DNA of 64,000 bases from Zhongshania aquatica (GCF_027257955.1 NZ_JANZNQ010000004.1:226662-290661); one strand, 5' to 3'; shown: positions 9,901 to 18,208, counted from the stretch's first letter. Notes: generated by a model not told the origin, from the sequence alone. Numbers and translations: made by a program.

Positions 9901-10370
9901 CTGCCAAAGGCATGGAGCCGCTGCTGTTTGGTTTTGGCTACGGCACCGACACCAATGGTCTGTCGGCGCAGAGTGGCCCGCGCAACAATCCAGCGAACCC
10001 CATCACCTATCCGTTCACCCTGTTTGCTGGCGAGCCGTTCACTAGTTTGACAGGGTTTGCCAATGTGCAGCCGGTTATCTTTTCGCAACCCGCCAGTGCT
10101 AATGCCAACGGTGAAGTAGTGCGTACCTGGCATGAAGATGTCGACGGCAATGCGCACTACGGCATGCTCGCCGATTTTGTTGAAGAGGTGGTCATTGATA
10201 GTGATAAACCCGCGCAACAGACTCGTTATTTATTTAACTCTGCCGAGGCTTATCTGCGGACTTGGGAACTCACCGAAGCATCAAGTGCCGCAATACAGGG
10301 GCGCGGCGGTGTGATAAATCCTGGCGGTATATTACGGCCGGCGCCACCGGAGGGTGATTTCGCGCCTTAA
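6948..10370 (+). CDS. M19 dipeptidase-like lipoprotein with eight acidic repeats
   Basis: The product is a 1140-residue lipoprotein (signal ending LLAAC, lipidated Cys20). Domains in order: residues about 38-320 are eight Cys-flanked repeats of about 36 residues with a DNDLDGKIDLADPGC core, a likely calcium-binding DxDxDG pattern. A beta-trefoil-like segment follows (ACWAIKNNASGQYLVADG). From about 510 there is a metal-dependent hydrolase of renal-dipeptidase (M19) type with ADAHVH (H518, H520), VVLGIEIS (Glu), IISIHEFDN, DWDHMEMG, STHGTFGG and GYGTDTNG. The ATG at 6948 is preferred because GGGAG lies 8 nt upstream; ATG 6903 and 6933 have no ribosome site. It is a paralogue of 54084-56294. 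Substrate unknown; dipeptidase, lactonase or other amidohydrolase activity is possible. Confidence 0.8.
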   Translation: MLYISRALVALSITFLLAACGGDSVSTTPRSNPTVAACSDNRDNDGDNLVDFPADPGCSSASDTDETDPAPLAQCADGIDNDLDGKIDLADPGCTSATDNDETDPVVASQCSDGIDNDLDGKVDLADSGCASPSDNDETDPVTQPQCSDGVDNDLDGKIDSDDPGCDSVGDNDETDPVATPQCADGVDNDLDGKVDLADPGCDSVADNDETDPVATTQCADGIDNDSDGKIDLADPGCDSATDNDETDPVATTQCADGIDNDLDGKVDLADPGCDSVADNDETDPVATTQCSDGIDNDLDGKVDLADDGCVDAADDSEDTRITRYDLSNACWAIKNNASGQYLVADGAGYRASAADVAGAEPFYLKPTALGKYMIYSASRELVAAAGNGNLANVAIAAATDNVEWTILAVGDTTEYPATPAINVEPSAEQVTLWHDFQDPLVRSDSFTIGSDVTARELVVDGSGAAKTAANADGNLDSFSFETASGCANFPEAQSNFTGEPFKGTQPDGSVLGHADAHVHISATEFLGGGHWGHPFHKFGVEHALGNCSGAHGETGHLDVIGGLFTQDVDGHATDGYPSFTDWPSRDNLTHEAIYWKWIERAWAGGLRVMVNDLVDNETLCELQRNVSSDPLRDCNSMNNAGRQAGTMYAMANYIDAQYGGPGKGFFQIVHTPGEARNVIEDGKIAVVLGIEISNLFDCKVKYNPLRQLGPEEEPSDNSGFLENKYNCTTEEGKPNSILTQMQRIKDWGVRQIISIHEFDNAFGGNGIFDGLILNLGNRENSGGIPSGDIAGLLDLFSGQPNQAQFESLIANLPNTELPTGEWWTTYNCPIEGVTPGFSGYLWGNSGGAIQSYLPQPPCIPTGQGGRSGGSTPCYPADVNQCNARWMTPAGLYTYSKMMEMGFLFDWDHMEMGMKTQALELAEAQTPAYPFVSTHGTFGGTTINQATRMLANGGFLYPSNGSSRGFREDMDETLGIYNAAMSLRAAKGMEPLLFGFGYGTDTNGLSAQSGPRNNPANPITYPFTLFAGEPFTSLTGFANVQPVIFSQPASANANGEVVRTWHEDVDGNAHYGMLADFVEEVVIDSDKPAQQTRYLFNSAEAYLRTWELTEASSAAIQGRGGVINPGGILRPAPPEGDFAP
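7059..7908 (+). repeat. Eight in-frame 108-bp repeats encoding acidic motif
   Basis: Eight tandem units (first 111 bp, the rest 108 bp, last one shorter) encode CxDGIDNDLDGKxDLADPGC...DNDETDPV. Units five to seven are almost identical at DNA level, suggesting recent duplication or gene conversion. The outer units are more diverged. The motif resembles MopE-type and thrombospondin-3-type calcium-binding loops. Confidence 0.9.
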
Positions 10371-10385
10371 ATTAACAGTTCTTTT

Positions 10386-10414
10386 AAAAGCCCAGAAACG
10401 TCTGGGCTTTTTTT
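10386..10414 (+). terminator. Rho-independent terminator
   Basis: AAAAGCCCAGA-acg-TCTGGGCTTTTTTT forms a stable hairpin followed by a T run, 15 bp after the lipoprotein stop. The matching A's on the left arm may let it work also for the convergent membrane protein gene. Confidence 0.85.
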
Positions 10415-10444
10415 ATGTCGCTACGTTTTCAGCTTTGACTAGCA

Positions 10445-11950
10445 TCAGTGGGGCAGCGATAGAATCCACAAGCCGCTGGTGGTCAGGCCAACCATTAGTG
10501 CCAACATTGGTAACTGACTCAGAATGACTTTCCGCTCACTCTCAAACAAACGCTGCGCGAGGCGGTGGGCCACCAGTGCACCGAGAACGTGGCCGAGTAA
10601 AATACTGCCTAATTGAATATGCCAAACCGTATTCGCGTCGGGAATAAACTGGCGCTGCAGCCAGTTGGCGGTGCCAAAAATATTGTCGCCCCGACCTAGG
10701 GGATCCGAAATCAAACTAATAATTTTAATGCCCTGAGTTTGAATTAGCGTGTAGTAATGCGCTACGTGGTAGGCCAGTGCAATGGGTAGCAGCGACGGCG
10801 CAAAACCCAGTGCCAGCTCGGTGATACTGCGGGGACTGTTGGCCAGCCATTTGCCAAGCTGCAGGCTTAATAAGTAGGCCAGCAGATACAGCGTCACCGA
10901 TGCAAACAACCAGAAGCCTTGCCAGTAAATAAACCACTGGCGCATTTGTGGAAACGCCGCCAAGGGGTTATTGCTGCTGAAATCGCGGAGTAGATTTTGA
11001 TACAGGTCTAGCCAGAACCATTGCTTCCATAGTGTGGTTTCATGCAGGCCGTCGAAGGCGGTAGACGACAGCATAAACAAAATAAAGACCAGCAAACTCC
11101 AATGACTTACTCGCAAGTCAGTTAGATGCGCGAGTGGCCAACGCAATTGTAACCGGCTGCAGTCTGTGCGATTTGCAGCTTGCCCGCGCTCTTTTGCAAC
11201 ATAGTCCAGCGGCGAAAGCCACGATAAAAGAGTAAATAAGACGCTGAAAATTTCACCGTAGCGAAACCAATTATGGCTGCCAAATATAGCAATCGCTGCT
11301 AGGTTTAACAGGCTATAACTCAGCAGTGCAACAGATAGCGCATAGGGCGTACTGGCGCCGAGCAGCTCCAGCCAAATGAGCGCGCCATACAGCAACAGTG
11401 CGGGCCAATAGCCCAGCCATGTCGGCCATTTGATGCGGGTGCGATCAAAGGCCCTGCAGAAGCGGTTGATGGCGGCGCTTATGCAATACCAGGGATTGAT
11501 CACTGAATAAATATTGCCAAACAGCGCACTGCCGTAACTCGCGCCGAGTAAAAAAACAATCCAAAAAAAAGTCATATTGAAATTGCCATAGGGGCTGCGA
11601 ACGCCCCATAGACCACTAACAATACAGAGTAACAGCGCGCCAACACTCAGTGATTGCGCTAGAACTTTTAGGTGTAGCTTGCGGATCAATCTGACCGAGC
11701 GATGTTGGCTTAGATCGCGGCTTGCTGTCGTGGCGGCTAATGACTTGCCAGTGCTAAGGGCAATAAGTAAAAAAGACAGAATAAGTGCAGCGGCGCTGCC
11801 CCAAGCATAGAGCCAGAAGGGCATCGGCAGGGTGAAGACCTCACCGAAGCTGTGCGCTAGCGCAGGGCTGGGAATCAATGCAATACCAAGCGCCGCTCCA
11901 AAGGCTAAGTGCCGGCGTTTAGCTGATTGCATGATAGAACATATCGGCAT
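10445..11950 (-). CDS. Polytopic 'HSFGE' membrane protein, copy 1
   Basis: The 501-residue inner-membrane protein has a signal-like N-terminus ending ALAHSFGEVFTLPMPFWLY and about eleven further hydrophobic helices. Conserved blocks shared with its paralogue at 52260-53705 are FNMTFFWIVFLLGA, WFRYGEIFSVLF, ILFMLSSTAFDGLHET and SQLPMLALMV. From memory, proteins with this plan are called 'fenitrothion hydrolase' in some annotations, but no catalytic motif is visible, so I do not adopt that name as function. It is convergent with the M19-like lipoprotein and separated only by the terminator. The start may instead be the ATG at 11932; neither has a clear ribosome site. No cupredoxin gene accompanies this copy. 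Confidence 0.75.
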   Translation of the reverse strand: MPICSIMQSAKRRHLAFGAALGIALIPSPALAHSFGEVFTLPMPFWLYAWGSAAALILSFLLIALSTGKSLAATTASRDLSQHRSVRLIRKLHLKVLAQSLSVGALLLCIVSGLWGVRSPYGNFNMTFFWIVFLLGASYGSALFGNIYSVINPWYCISAAINRFCRAFDRTRIKWPTWLGYWPALLLYGALIWLELLGASTPYALSVALLSYSLLNLAAIAIFGSHNWFRYGEIFSVLFTLLSWLSPLDYVAKERGQAANRTDCSRLQLRWPLAHLTDLRVSHWSLLVFILFMLSSTAFDGLHETTLWKQWFWLDLYQNLLRDFSSNNPLAAFPQMRQWFIYWQGFWLFASVTLYLLAYLLSLQLGKWLANSPRSITELALGFAPSLLPIALAYHVAHYYTLIQTQGIKIISLISDPLGRGDNIFGTANWLQRQFIPDANTVWHIQLGSILLGHVLGALVAHRLAQRLFESERKVILSQLPMLALMVGLTTSGLWILSLPH

Positions 11951-12148
11951 AGTAAATACTGAGTTCGCTGCGAGGGCCTTATTCTAATATTTATTGGCGT
12001 CGCCAACATCGTCGCCCGAGGCGTAAGTTGAACGACGAGTGAGGCAGATATCCAACCCAGATAGTCGGGTAACGGAGAGGCTATTGCAAGCGCGTTTCAC
12101 GTCTTGGATATTGGTGTAGCGAAAGCGCTGGGACGCTGAGCGTATGTC

Positions 12149-12652
12149 TCAGCCTATAACGCCATCCACGCCGGTGATAATTAAGCCAAGCCCCACTGCC
12201 CAAATAGCACAGGCAAGAATATCAAAGATCAAGTACCGCCACGCAGAGAAACCGCTGATGCCAGTTAATAGCGGAACAATGCTGCGGATGGCCGTTAATA
12301 AGCGACCAATAAGTATTGCTCCCCAGCCGTAGCGCTGTATTAGATTCTCGGCTTTGTGCAATTTAGAAGCGTAACGCAGCGCAAAGTTTGATTCGTGAAA
12401 TTTGGGGCCGGCGAGCTTTCCCAAGTGATAACCGGCGTTGTCCGCAAGCAAGGCGCCCATAAACGCGGCGGACATAATCTCTGGAATCGTCGCAATGCCC
12501 TGTGAGTAGATAAACGTGGTGACGACCACAAGTACCGCGCCGGGAATAAACAGCCCCACTAAGACAGTGGCCTCGCAGAGCGCATTTAGGAGCACAATCG
12601 CGAGGGCGTACTGCGGATTGTTTAATAGCGCCGAGGTGAGGGTGTCGGTCAT
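12149..12652 (-). CDS. DedA-family membrane protein
   Basis: This 167-residue inner-membrane protein of the DedA/SNARE-associated family has the hallmark glycine-rich LVGLFIPGAVLVVV segment and the later GAILIGRLLTAIRSIVPLLTG with the conserved FxRxxP-like arginines. Members flip polyprenyl phosphate or phosphatidylethanolamine and support pH and membrane homeostasis. It is shorter than the 200-220 residues typical of E. coli members, lacking mainly C-terminal residues. It lies alone between the HSFGE protein and the OYE gene. Confidence 0.88.
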   Translation of the reverse strand: MTDTLTSALLNNPQYALAIVLLNALCEATVLVGLFIPGAVLVVVTTFIYSQGIATIPEIMSAAFMGALLADNAGYHLGKLAGPKFHESNFALRYASKLHKAENLIQRYGWGAILIGRLLTAIRSIVPLLTGISGFSAWRYLIFDILACAIWAVGLGLIITGVDGVIG

Positions 12653-12850
12653 AGTTTTAGCAATGCACTCATTTTTATAGATCCCTTAGTCGGCGGGGCA
12701 ATACTGAATAAATTTTACGGTATGCGATTTCAGTACATTAGCAGAGAATCGCGCCGCGACCTTATTCTTGGCTGTATCGGCCTACGGCGACAATTCCTTG
12801 AATAGCCATTCTTTACGTAAATATTGGGAGAATAGGTTTTTATTGTTTTT

Positions 12851-12897
12851 AAAAATAAATTTCCCCCTCGACTCCTGAATGGGAATGAGAGGGAAAA
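12851..12897 (-). terminator. Possible terminator of the OYE-type gene
   Basis: On the minus strand TTTCCCTCTC pairs with GAGGGGGAAA across a 17-nt loop and is followed by TTTATTTTT. It lies about 40 bp after the stop of the flavin oxidoreductase. The loop is long, so the call is modest. Confidence 0.4.
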
Positions 12898-12936
12898 TCA
12901 CCTGCGAAACTATAAACCGATGCTGGAGTAAAGAGG

Positions 12937-14166
12937 CTAGTCAGCCGCGCGAATATTATTCAGTGCTGGGTCATTGGGTGTGTTTAACACACAGTAGGTT
13001 CCCGCTTCATTGTAGATCTGCGGAATACAGGCATTGCAGTTTGTGCAGCCTGACGCGGTCACTTCACCATTTTTTAATTTGTTTACTAGTGCGGCGTCGT
13101 GCAGCAGTACTCTCGCCATGACCACTGCATCAAAACCATCTGCCATGGCCTGTTCTATGTTTTCCATAGATTTAATCCCTCCCAGATAGGCGAGGGGCAT
13201 GTTTACCGCCGCTCTGACTTTTTGCGAGTAATCTCGAAAATACATCTCTTTGAATTTCAGGTCTTTGGGTGTTCCCATTGCGGCGGCTTTCATTAACAAC
13301 CTTTGCAAAGGTTTGTATTTAAATACCTCTGCAAAGGCTTCTTGATTCATGGGGCTACCAAACATAAACCACGTGGATTCCACATTGCGGCCGCCAGAAA
13401 GCACTAGCAAATCCGCGCCCGCCTCCTCCAGTACCTTCGCTGTAACCGCTGCGTCTTCAGCGTTAGAGCCTCGTCTTACTCCGTCGGCGACATTGATTTT
13501 GGCGATAACCGCGAGTTTCTCACCTACAGCTTGTTTAACAGCGCTAAGCACGCGGGCAGGAAAGCGCGCGCGATTCTCGGCATTGCCGCCGTACTCGTCA
13601 CTGCGCTTATTACTTAGCGGTGAAATAAACTGGTTGAGCAGATAGCCGTGTCCCATGTGAATTTCCACCGCATCAAAGCCAGCACGCTCGGCGAACTTTG
13701 CACCCTCTGCAAATTCATTGATCACTCGGCTCATATCGTCTTCGTTCATGGCCCGCTGCCAGATATTACCGTGGAATAGGCCTGCGACATTTAATCCGCT
13801 AGACGCGCTGATAGTGGGCCGAGGAATCCAGATACTGGTAACAAACGAGCCGCCGTGGGTGATTTGCAAAGACGCTTTACCGCCCTCCGCGTGTATGGCA
13901 TTAGTGATCGCCTTTAGGTCAGGTATCACCTCGTCACGCAGCCAAAGTTGGTCAGGGAGTGTGCGGCCAATCTTGGCTACTGCAGCGTAGGCTAAGGTCG
14001 TTAAGCCCACGCCACCCGCTGCCAGTTCGCGATGGTGTTTGAGCAAGGCTTTGGTGGGGAAGCCCTTGCGGTACATATTTTCATTGGCGCCAGATTTGAT
14101 AAAGCGGTTCGCTAACGTTATCGGCCCGATAGTAAGAGGGCTAAACGCAGATGGAGAAGTTGGCAT
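12937..14166 (-). CDS. Old-yellow-enzyme family NADH:flavin oxidoreductase
   Basis: The FMN-dependent TIM-barrel enzyme has 409 residues. It starts FSPLTIGPITLANRFIKSGA, has the substrate-site histidine pair in VEIHMGHGYLLNQFISPLSNKRSDEYGG (about residues 170-197), and a C-terminal FMN phosphate region DGFDAVVMARVLLHD. The cysteine-bearing tail CTNCNACIP resembles the iron-sulfur region of 2,4-dienoyl-CoA reductase-like members, but the large C-terminal NADPH domain is absent. Likely substrates are alpha,beta-unsaturated carbonyls; the native one is unknown. Monocistronic, reading away from the bicupin. Confidence 0.9.
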   Translation of the reverse strand: MPTSPSAFSPLTIGPITLANRFIKSGANENMYRKGFPTKALLKHHRELAAGGVGLTTLAYAAVAKIGRTLPDQLWLRDEVIPDLKAITNAIHAEGGKASLQITHGGSFVTSIWIPRPTISASSGLNVAGLFHGNIWQRAMNEDDMSRVINEFAEGAKFAERAGFDAVEIHMGHGYLLNQFISPLSNKRSDEYGGNAENRARFPARVLSAVKQAVGEKLAVIAKINVADGVRRGSNAEDAAVTAKVLEEAGADLLVLSGGRNVESTWFMFGSPMNQEAFAEVFKYKPLQRLLMKAAAMGTPKDLKFKEMYFRDYSQKVRAAVNMPLAYLGGIKSMENIEQAMADGFDAVVMARVLLHDAALVNKLKNGEVTASGCTNCNACIPQIYNEAGTYCVLNTPNDPALNNIRAAD

Positions 14167-14508
14167 AGTGACGCTCGTTGGTGTTGTTATGTTTTGTAGT
14201 GATTGACATTAGCATTGTGCTAAACAGCGCCAAGGTTTTAATGGCCTGCAATTTAAAATTAACTACGTGCAGGATAGTCGCAATGACTACGTTAGTGATC
14301 ATCTATATGGAGGAGGGGGGAGGAATAAAAAAGGAACTTAGATCTTAGGCTTCTTAGATATTACTAGGCTATATGATCTAAAATTTGGGAACAATCGATC
14401 AAATCCCATTGCGATCGAATAAGATATAAAGAGTTATTCATCACGTCGCTGGCTCAATTGTATTACTCTATATTTTAAAAGACCTTTAAGTATCTGTGAG
14501 GCTCATAC
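14167..14508. other. Divergent intergenic region, OYE gene and bicupin
   Basis: This AT-rich 342-bp stretch must contain both divergent promoters. It has several GATC-containing near-repeats (TTAGATC, TGATCTAA, ATCGATCAAA) between 14338 and 14420 that might be regulator sites, but no clean palindrome was found. No gene is visible. Confidence 0.4.
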
Positions 14509-15177
14509 ATGACCACCTACATTCATGCTGATTTTAGTCAGCGCGTCGTCATCCGGCCAGACGACTATATCTGGGTCGATTCCCCGATGCCAGGAGTTGA
14601 ACGCATGATGCTCGACAGAATCGGGGATGAAGTCGCTAGAGCCACGTCAATTGTGAGGTATGCGCCAAATAGCGAATTCTCACCACACCTACATTCGGGA
14701 GGCGAAGAGTTTTTTGTCCTAGACGGCGTGTTTTCAGATGAGCATCAGGACTATCCCAAAGGCAGCTATGTGCGTAACCCTATCGGTACGTCACACAAAC
14801 CCCGCATTGGAAATGATGGCGCAACTATTTTCGTCAAACTACACCAGTTCAGTAAAGCCGATACCGAGCAGAAAGTGATTGATACGCATGCAGAACCGTG
14901 GCGGCAAGGCCTCGTTGATGGGCTAACCGTTATGTCGCTGCATGAGTTTGAAGGCGAGCATGTGGCCCTAGTGAAGTGGGCGCCCAATACTCAATTCAGC
15001 ACTCATCAACATTGGGGTGGCGAAGAGATATTTGTTTTAGAGGGCACCTTTCATGACGAGCACGGCGCTTACCCAAAAGGTACTTGGTTACGCAGCCCGC
15101 ACCTGAGTCGGCATACACCATTTACAAAAGAAGACGGCGCACTTATTTATGTCAAGGTCGGGCATTTGAATCCTTAG
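14509..15177 (+). CDS. Bicupin of the ChrR-like cupin family
   Basis: The 222-residue protein consists of two homologous cupin halves. The first has FSPHLHSGGEEFFVLDGVFSDEH and the second FSTHQHWGGEEIFVLEGTFHDEH; each provides the HxH...E...H metal site. The sequence is like the cupin part of ChrR, without the zinc-binding anti-sigma N-terminus, so it is a metal-binding cupin of unknown enzymatic role rather than an anti-sigma factor. No sigma factor gene is adjacent. It is divergent from the OYE gene and possibly co-regulated with it. Confidence 0.85.
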   Translation: MTTYIHADFSQRVVIRPDDYIWVDSPMPGVERMMLDRIGDEVARATSIVRYAPNSEFSPHLHSGGEEFFVLDGVFSDEHQDYPKGSYVRNPIGTSHKPRIGNDGATIFVKLHQFSKADTEQKVIDTHAEPWRQGLVDGLTVMSLHEFEGEHVALVKWAPNTQFSTHQHWGGEEIFVLEGTFHDEHGAYPKGTWLRSPHLSRHTPFTKEDGALIYVKVGHLNP

Positions 15178-15311
15178 CAATATTAAGCCGATGCTGATAT
15201 CAACTGCAATGGATGGGGTTGGCGTAGTGTTTGTGCCGCGTCTAGATGTAGGCTTTATACTCGGGCACGGCTCGCCTAGTTTTGAGCAGGCAGCAATGGC
15301 GTGATATGGAG

Positions 15312-15741
15312 TTAAACACCCGCTAAATTGACGGTGCTAGGCTGTGGCTTAATCAGTTGCGCACGGAAGTCATCGGGTATAGCAATTTTCTGATGATCAT
15401 TCGCCGTCACCATTACATACACGATTTTTGCGCTGGCGATTTCTAGTTGTGTTTCAGCATCGCAAAACCGCAAGTGAATTGTATATGATGTCCTTCCCAA
15501 GCTGATGTTTGTAATGCAGATGGCTACCACGTCGTCGAAGGAGCAACCACTCTATTAATAAAGACACGACCTGACTATCAAGACCCATATCAAGCATATT
15601 TTGGTAGCTGCCAAATGCTTGCCGATAAAACTCAGTTACCGCAACGTCGACGTATTCGCCGTAGCGAGCATTAAACATAACGCCTTGGGTATCACAGTCG
15701 GAATAGCGAATTCTAACCAGTACTTTAAATGGATCTAGCAA
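15312..15741 (-). pseudogene. Frameshifted acyl-CoA thioesterase (4HBT hotdog)
   Basis: The 5' part reads DPFKVLVRIRYSDCDTQGVM, with the catalytic Asp of 4HBT thioesterases, up to LLIEW. The family sequence resumes in another frame as FDDVVAICITNISLGRTSYT and continues to a normal end at 15312. The junction is at 15540-15546, where only 7 nt separate the conserved TGG and TTC codons. Relatives have about five residues there, so an 8-bp deletion fits well. A sequencing error cannot be excluded, but both halves otherwise look conserved, so the loss would be recent. Confidence 0.75.
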
Positions 15742-15851
15742 GGGAACCTCTTGGGGAATTCAATTCATTTTTTATCTTAAGCTATTATTACAGGCGTCTT
15801 CTGTCGCCACTAGATTGGCTTATCTGGTCTAAGCCACGCATAGTACTTGCG

Positions 15852-15879
15852 GGCCAGATCAAAAATAAAAGATCTGGCC
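15852..15879. other. Perfect hairpin GGCCAGATC/GATCTGGCC
   Basis: A 9-bp perfect stem with a 10-base A-rich loop lies in the gap between the broken thioesterase and tonB. There is no T tract on either side. It may be an operator or an mRNA structure. Confidence 0.4.
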
Positions 15880-15912
15880 TTAGTAGTTCATATTAAGTGT
15901 TGCCATATTAAT

Positions 15913-15931
15913 CGCAGCTTACTTAGCTGCG
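15913..15931 (-). terminator. Possible terminator after tonB
   Basis: CGCAGCT-N5-AGCTGCG forms a 7-bp stem 8 nt beyond the tonB stop. No T run follows on the minus strand, so it may be a stability hairpin rather than an intrinsic terminator. Confidence 0.35.
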
Positions 15932-15938
15932 TAGCCAT

Positions 15939-16586
15939 TTAGTTACTAAGATCAAATCGAATTCGAGTCTGTTGATTGAATTGTGTCACAGGATAGCCAT
16001 CGATTTGTTTGGGACGATACTTCCATCTCGCTAGTGCGCGCATAGCCGCTTTGTCAAAGGCACCCTCTGGTTCTGATTCGGTTACTCGTATATTCGTGGG
16101 TGATCCTGTGGGGGCAATATCAAACATTAAATCCACATAACCCTCAACGCCTCGTACTGCCATTCTGTTTGGGTAGTCTGGTGCTATCCTGACTATAGGA
16201 ATCGCGGTGGAATCCGTCGGTCCTGAATGGTCGATGTTTATTTTATCGCTCATTCTCGGCGGTGTTAGATCTATTTTTAAGTTGGCGTTATTCGCAATAG
16301 ATTGAGTCATCGGCGGCATTTCTGGTGGTGGCTCAACGGGCTCGGGACGCACAAACGGCGGAGGTAGTACTTCCGGTGGCCTAGGCGGGTCCATAACAAC
16401 CGTGCTTATTTTATGATTGCCGGACTCGGGTGGCGCGATTAAATCGGTATGTATTAGTTGCTCCATCAACATCAGTATTAAGAGCGTAACTGTTAGCGCA
16501 CCAAGTAAAAGGCAGGGTATGCGATATAACTGGTGGGCTGGCGAAAACGGTTTATTGCTTACTTCATTTGTGATTAATGTGCTCAT
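15939..16586 (-). CDS. TonB-family energy transducer
   Basis: The 215-residue periplasm-spanning protein has one N-terminal membrane anchor (about residues 24-46), a proline-rich linker (PPRPPEVLPPPFVRPEPVEP) and a complete C-terminal TonB domain: IAPDYPNRMAVRGVEGYVDL and ALARWKYRPKQIDG. It should couple ExbBD energy to an outer-membrane receptor; neither ExbBD nor a receptor is nearby. It lies 110 bp after an M56 peptidase gene on the same strand, an unusual partner, and may share BlaI control. Confidence 0.9.
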   Translation of the reverse strand: MSTLITNEVSNKPFSPAHQLYRIPCLLLGALTVTLLILMLMEQLIHTDLIAPPESGNHKISTVVMDPPRPPEVLPPPFVRPEPVEPPPEMPPMTQSIANNANLKIDLTPPRMSDKINIDHSGPTDSTAIPIVRIAPDYPNRMAVRGVEGYVDLMFDIAPTGSPTNIRVTESEPEGAFDKAAMRALARWKYRPKQIDGYPVTQFNQQTRIRFDLSN

Positions 16587-16696
16587 GATTCGACTCCAAT
16601 AGTGTTTTTAACACGCAGATGCATGCCTCAGCGTCCTGTTTTGGAAACCGATAGGAATTTAAGAAATGTGAGTGCTTTGACTTATTTCAGAGCTGA

Positions 16697-17812
16697 TTAA
16701 GGCGGTGCAGTGGCAGGTGGATATCGTGGTGCGCGGTCGACTTTAGGCGGGGCGGTTGGACGTTCAATGGTTTTTTCTTCTAAAGGCGCAGCAAGTTTCT
16801 TTAATAGTGCCGCTCCGGGTTCAGCGATCTCGACGGTTCGAGAGTGTCGCCATGCGGCGTCACCAAACTGAGGTGTATGTGTGATTTGTAAGGTGGTGAA
16901 TTGAATCGTCGCCAGCGGCAACGATATTACAAGCGCAAGTAAAACCCACATTAAAAATGTCGGTTTCGGCTTATCTGATTCTCCTTGTCGTGGGTTAAGA
17001 ATATTTCGTAAACGATATTCGAGACTAGATGTCGGAGCTAAGGCAACCCCGGCAGTGCTGCGAGCGCCTCTTGCCTGACAGAGCAACCATGCCGCGTATT
17101 CGGCTGGTGCTGCACCTGCTTGCAAGGCGCGTTGATCTGCGGCAACTTCTGCTTCTTGGCACATGCTTCTATAAAGTTGCCAGACCACGGGGATGGGCCA
17201 GAAAAACAGACAGCTCAAGCGACCTAGCTGTTGGGTAAGCCAATCGTGATTTTCAATGTGACTTATCTCATGTTGTAGCGCCCAGCGAATATGCGCGTCA
17301 GACCAATTAAGGGCTTTTTGCGGCAAGGCGATGACCGGCCAAACGCTCCCCCATGTCATTGGCCCTGTGATGTGACTATGACAGCGCAGGCGAATACGCC
17401 GCTGAGTCAACTCGTGTAAGTGACTATGCCAGCGGGCGCTGGTTACCGATGTTGCGTGGTAATGGCTGTAAAGCAATTTGAAAAGACTGATCAGCCAGTA
17501 GCTAAGCAATATGCATACGCCGACGAGGTATCCTTTCATTAGCAGAGAAATTAAGGGGCTTACGGCCTGCTGCCCTGAGCGAGGTGAAAGCGTAATCGGG
17601 TCGAGAATAATGGTCTGTGGAAGTACCGGTAAAAACAGTGGGTCTAGCCAAGGGCTTATTAATAGACTGAGCAGCGCTGCAGTAAGTAACGCGAAACTCA
17701 AGCGCTGAAGTATTCTTGATGGGCGGTAGCGCCACAGCTCAAGTAGCTCTCGGCCTAGCAATAACAGCAACGTTGTTTCAAATAACGAAGATATTAACTG
17801 GCCGCTGAGCAT
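16697..17812 (-). CDS. M56 (BlaR1/MecR1-type) membrane metallopeptidase
   Basis: The 371-residue membrane protein has about four hydrophobic segments and a cytoplasmic zinc site H181-E-I-S-H185 followed by ENHDW, as in BlaR1. It should cleave the partner BlaI repressor on receiving an envelope signal. The penicillin-binding sensor of true BlaR1 is missing. The C-terminus is a short proline-rich tail, RAPRYPPATAPP, resembling the first residues of a TonB domain that then ends abruptly. M56-TonB fusions exist, so this may be a shortened one. It lies 10 bp after blaI. The signal sensed is unknown. Confidence 0.88.
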   Translation of the reverse strand: MLSGQLISSLFETTLLLLLGRELLELWRYRPSRILQRLSFALLTAALLSLLISPWLDPLFLPVLPQTIILDPITLSPRSGQQAVSPLISLLMKGYLVGVCILLSYWLISLFKLLYSHYHATSVTSARWHSHLHELTQRRIRLRCHSHITGPMTWGSVWPVIALPQKALNWSDAHIRWALQHEISHIENHDWLTQQLGRLSCLFFWPIPVVWQLYRSMCQEAEVAADQRALQAGAAPAEYAAWLLCQARGARSTAGVALAPTSSLEYRLRNILNPRQGESDKPKPTFLMWVLLALVISLPLATIQFTTLQITHTPQFGDAAWRHSRTVEIAEPGAALLKKLAAPLEEKTIERPTAPPKVDRAPRYPPATAPP

Positions 17813-17822
17813 GGCTGCTCTC

Positions 17823-18191
17823 CTAATCCCGTTTACGTGCTTGATCGATCAGGCGCTGGAGCTTTTCGAGCTCATCCGGTTTAAGCTCTTCTTGTTCCAG
17901 CAAGGCGGTAGCCGCATTAAAACCTGAGCCGCCAAAAAAGGTGCTAACCAGACGTTTTAAGGCTGAACCCCGCGCTTGTTGCAGGGGCTTGGCAGGATGG
18001 TAGAGCAGGCGCTGCCCTTCTTGAATAGATATTACCTCACCCTTTTCCACGAGGCGTGCCAGCAGGGCGCGCACGGCAGAATATCCCGGTGCCTCTGGTA
18101 GCGCGTCCTGAACATCTCGTGCACTGATCCTGCCTTGCTCATAAAGCGCATCCATAATCTGGCGTTCGCGGCGACTTAGTTTCTCTGCCAT
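17823..18191 (-). CDS. BlaI/MecI/CopY-family transcriptional repressor
   Basis: The 122-residue winged-helix repressor has LSRRERQIMDALYEQGRIS at the N-terminus and the recognition helix AVRALLARLVEKGEV. A C-terminal dimerisation helix region (VSTFFGGSGFNAATALLEQ) contains the usual cleavage area for the M56 partner. It is the first gene of the blaI-M56(-tonB) operon. Two tandem copies of a dyad immediately upstream of its ATG are probable operators. No beta-lactamase gene occurs in the window, so the regulon is probably something else. Confidence 0.9.
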   Translation of the reverse strand: MAEKLSRRERQIMDALYEQGRISARDVQDALPEAPGYSAVRALLARLVEKGEVISIQEGQRLLYHPAKPLQQARGSALKRLVSTFFGGSGFNAATALLEQEELKPDELEKLQRLIDQARKRD

Positions 18192-18208
18192 ATTGTTACT
18201 CCGTGAGA

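Noticed and set aside
10445..11950. Naming the HSFGE membrane proteins fenitrothion hydrolases
   Set aside because: The label is remembered from database annotation of similar proteins; no catalytic motif supports it.
12048..12111. Inverted repeat ATATCCAA...TTGGATAT as a riboswitch or structured RNA
   Set aside because: Only 8-bp arms separated by 48 bp, with no known riboswitch motif and no suitable downstream gene.
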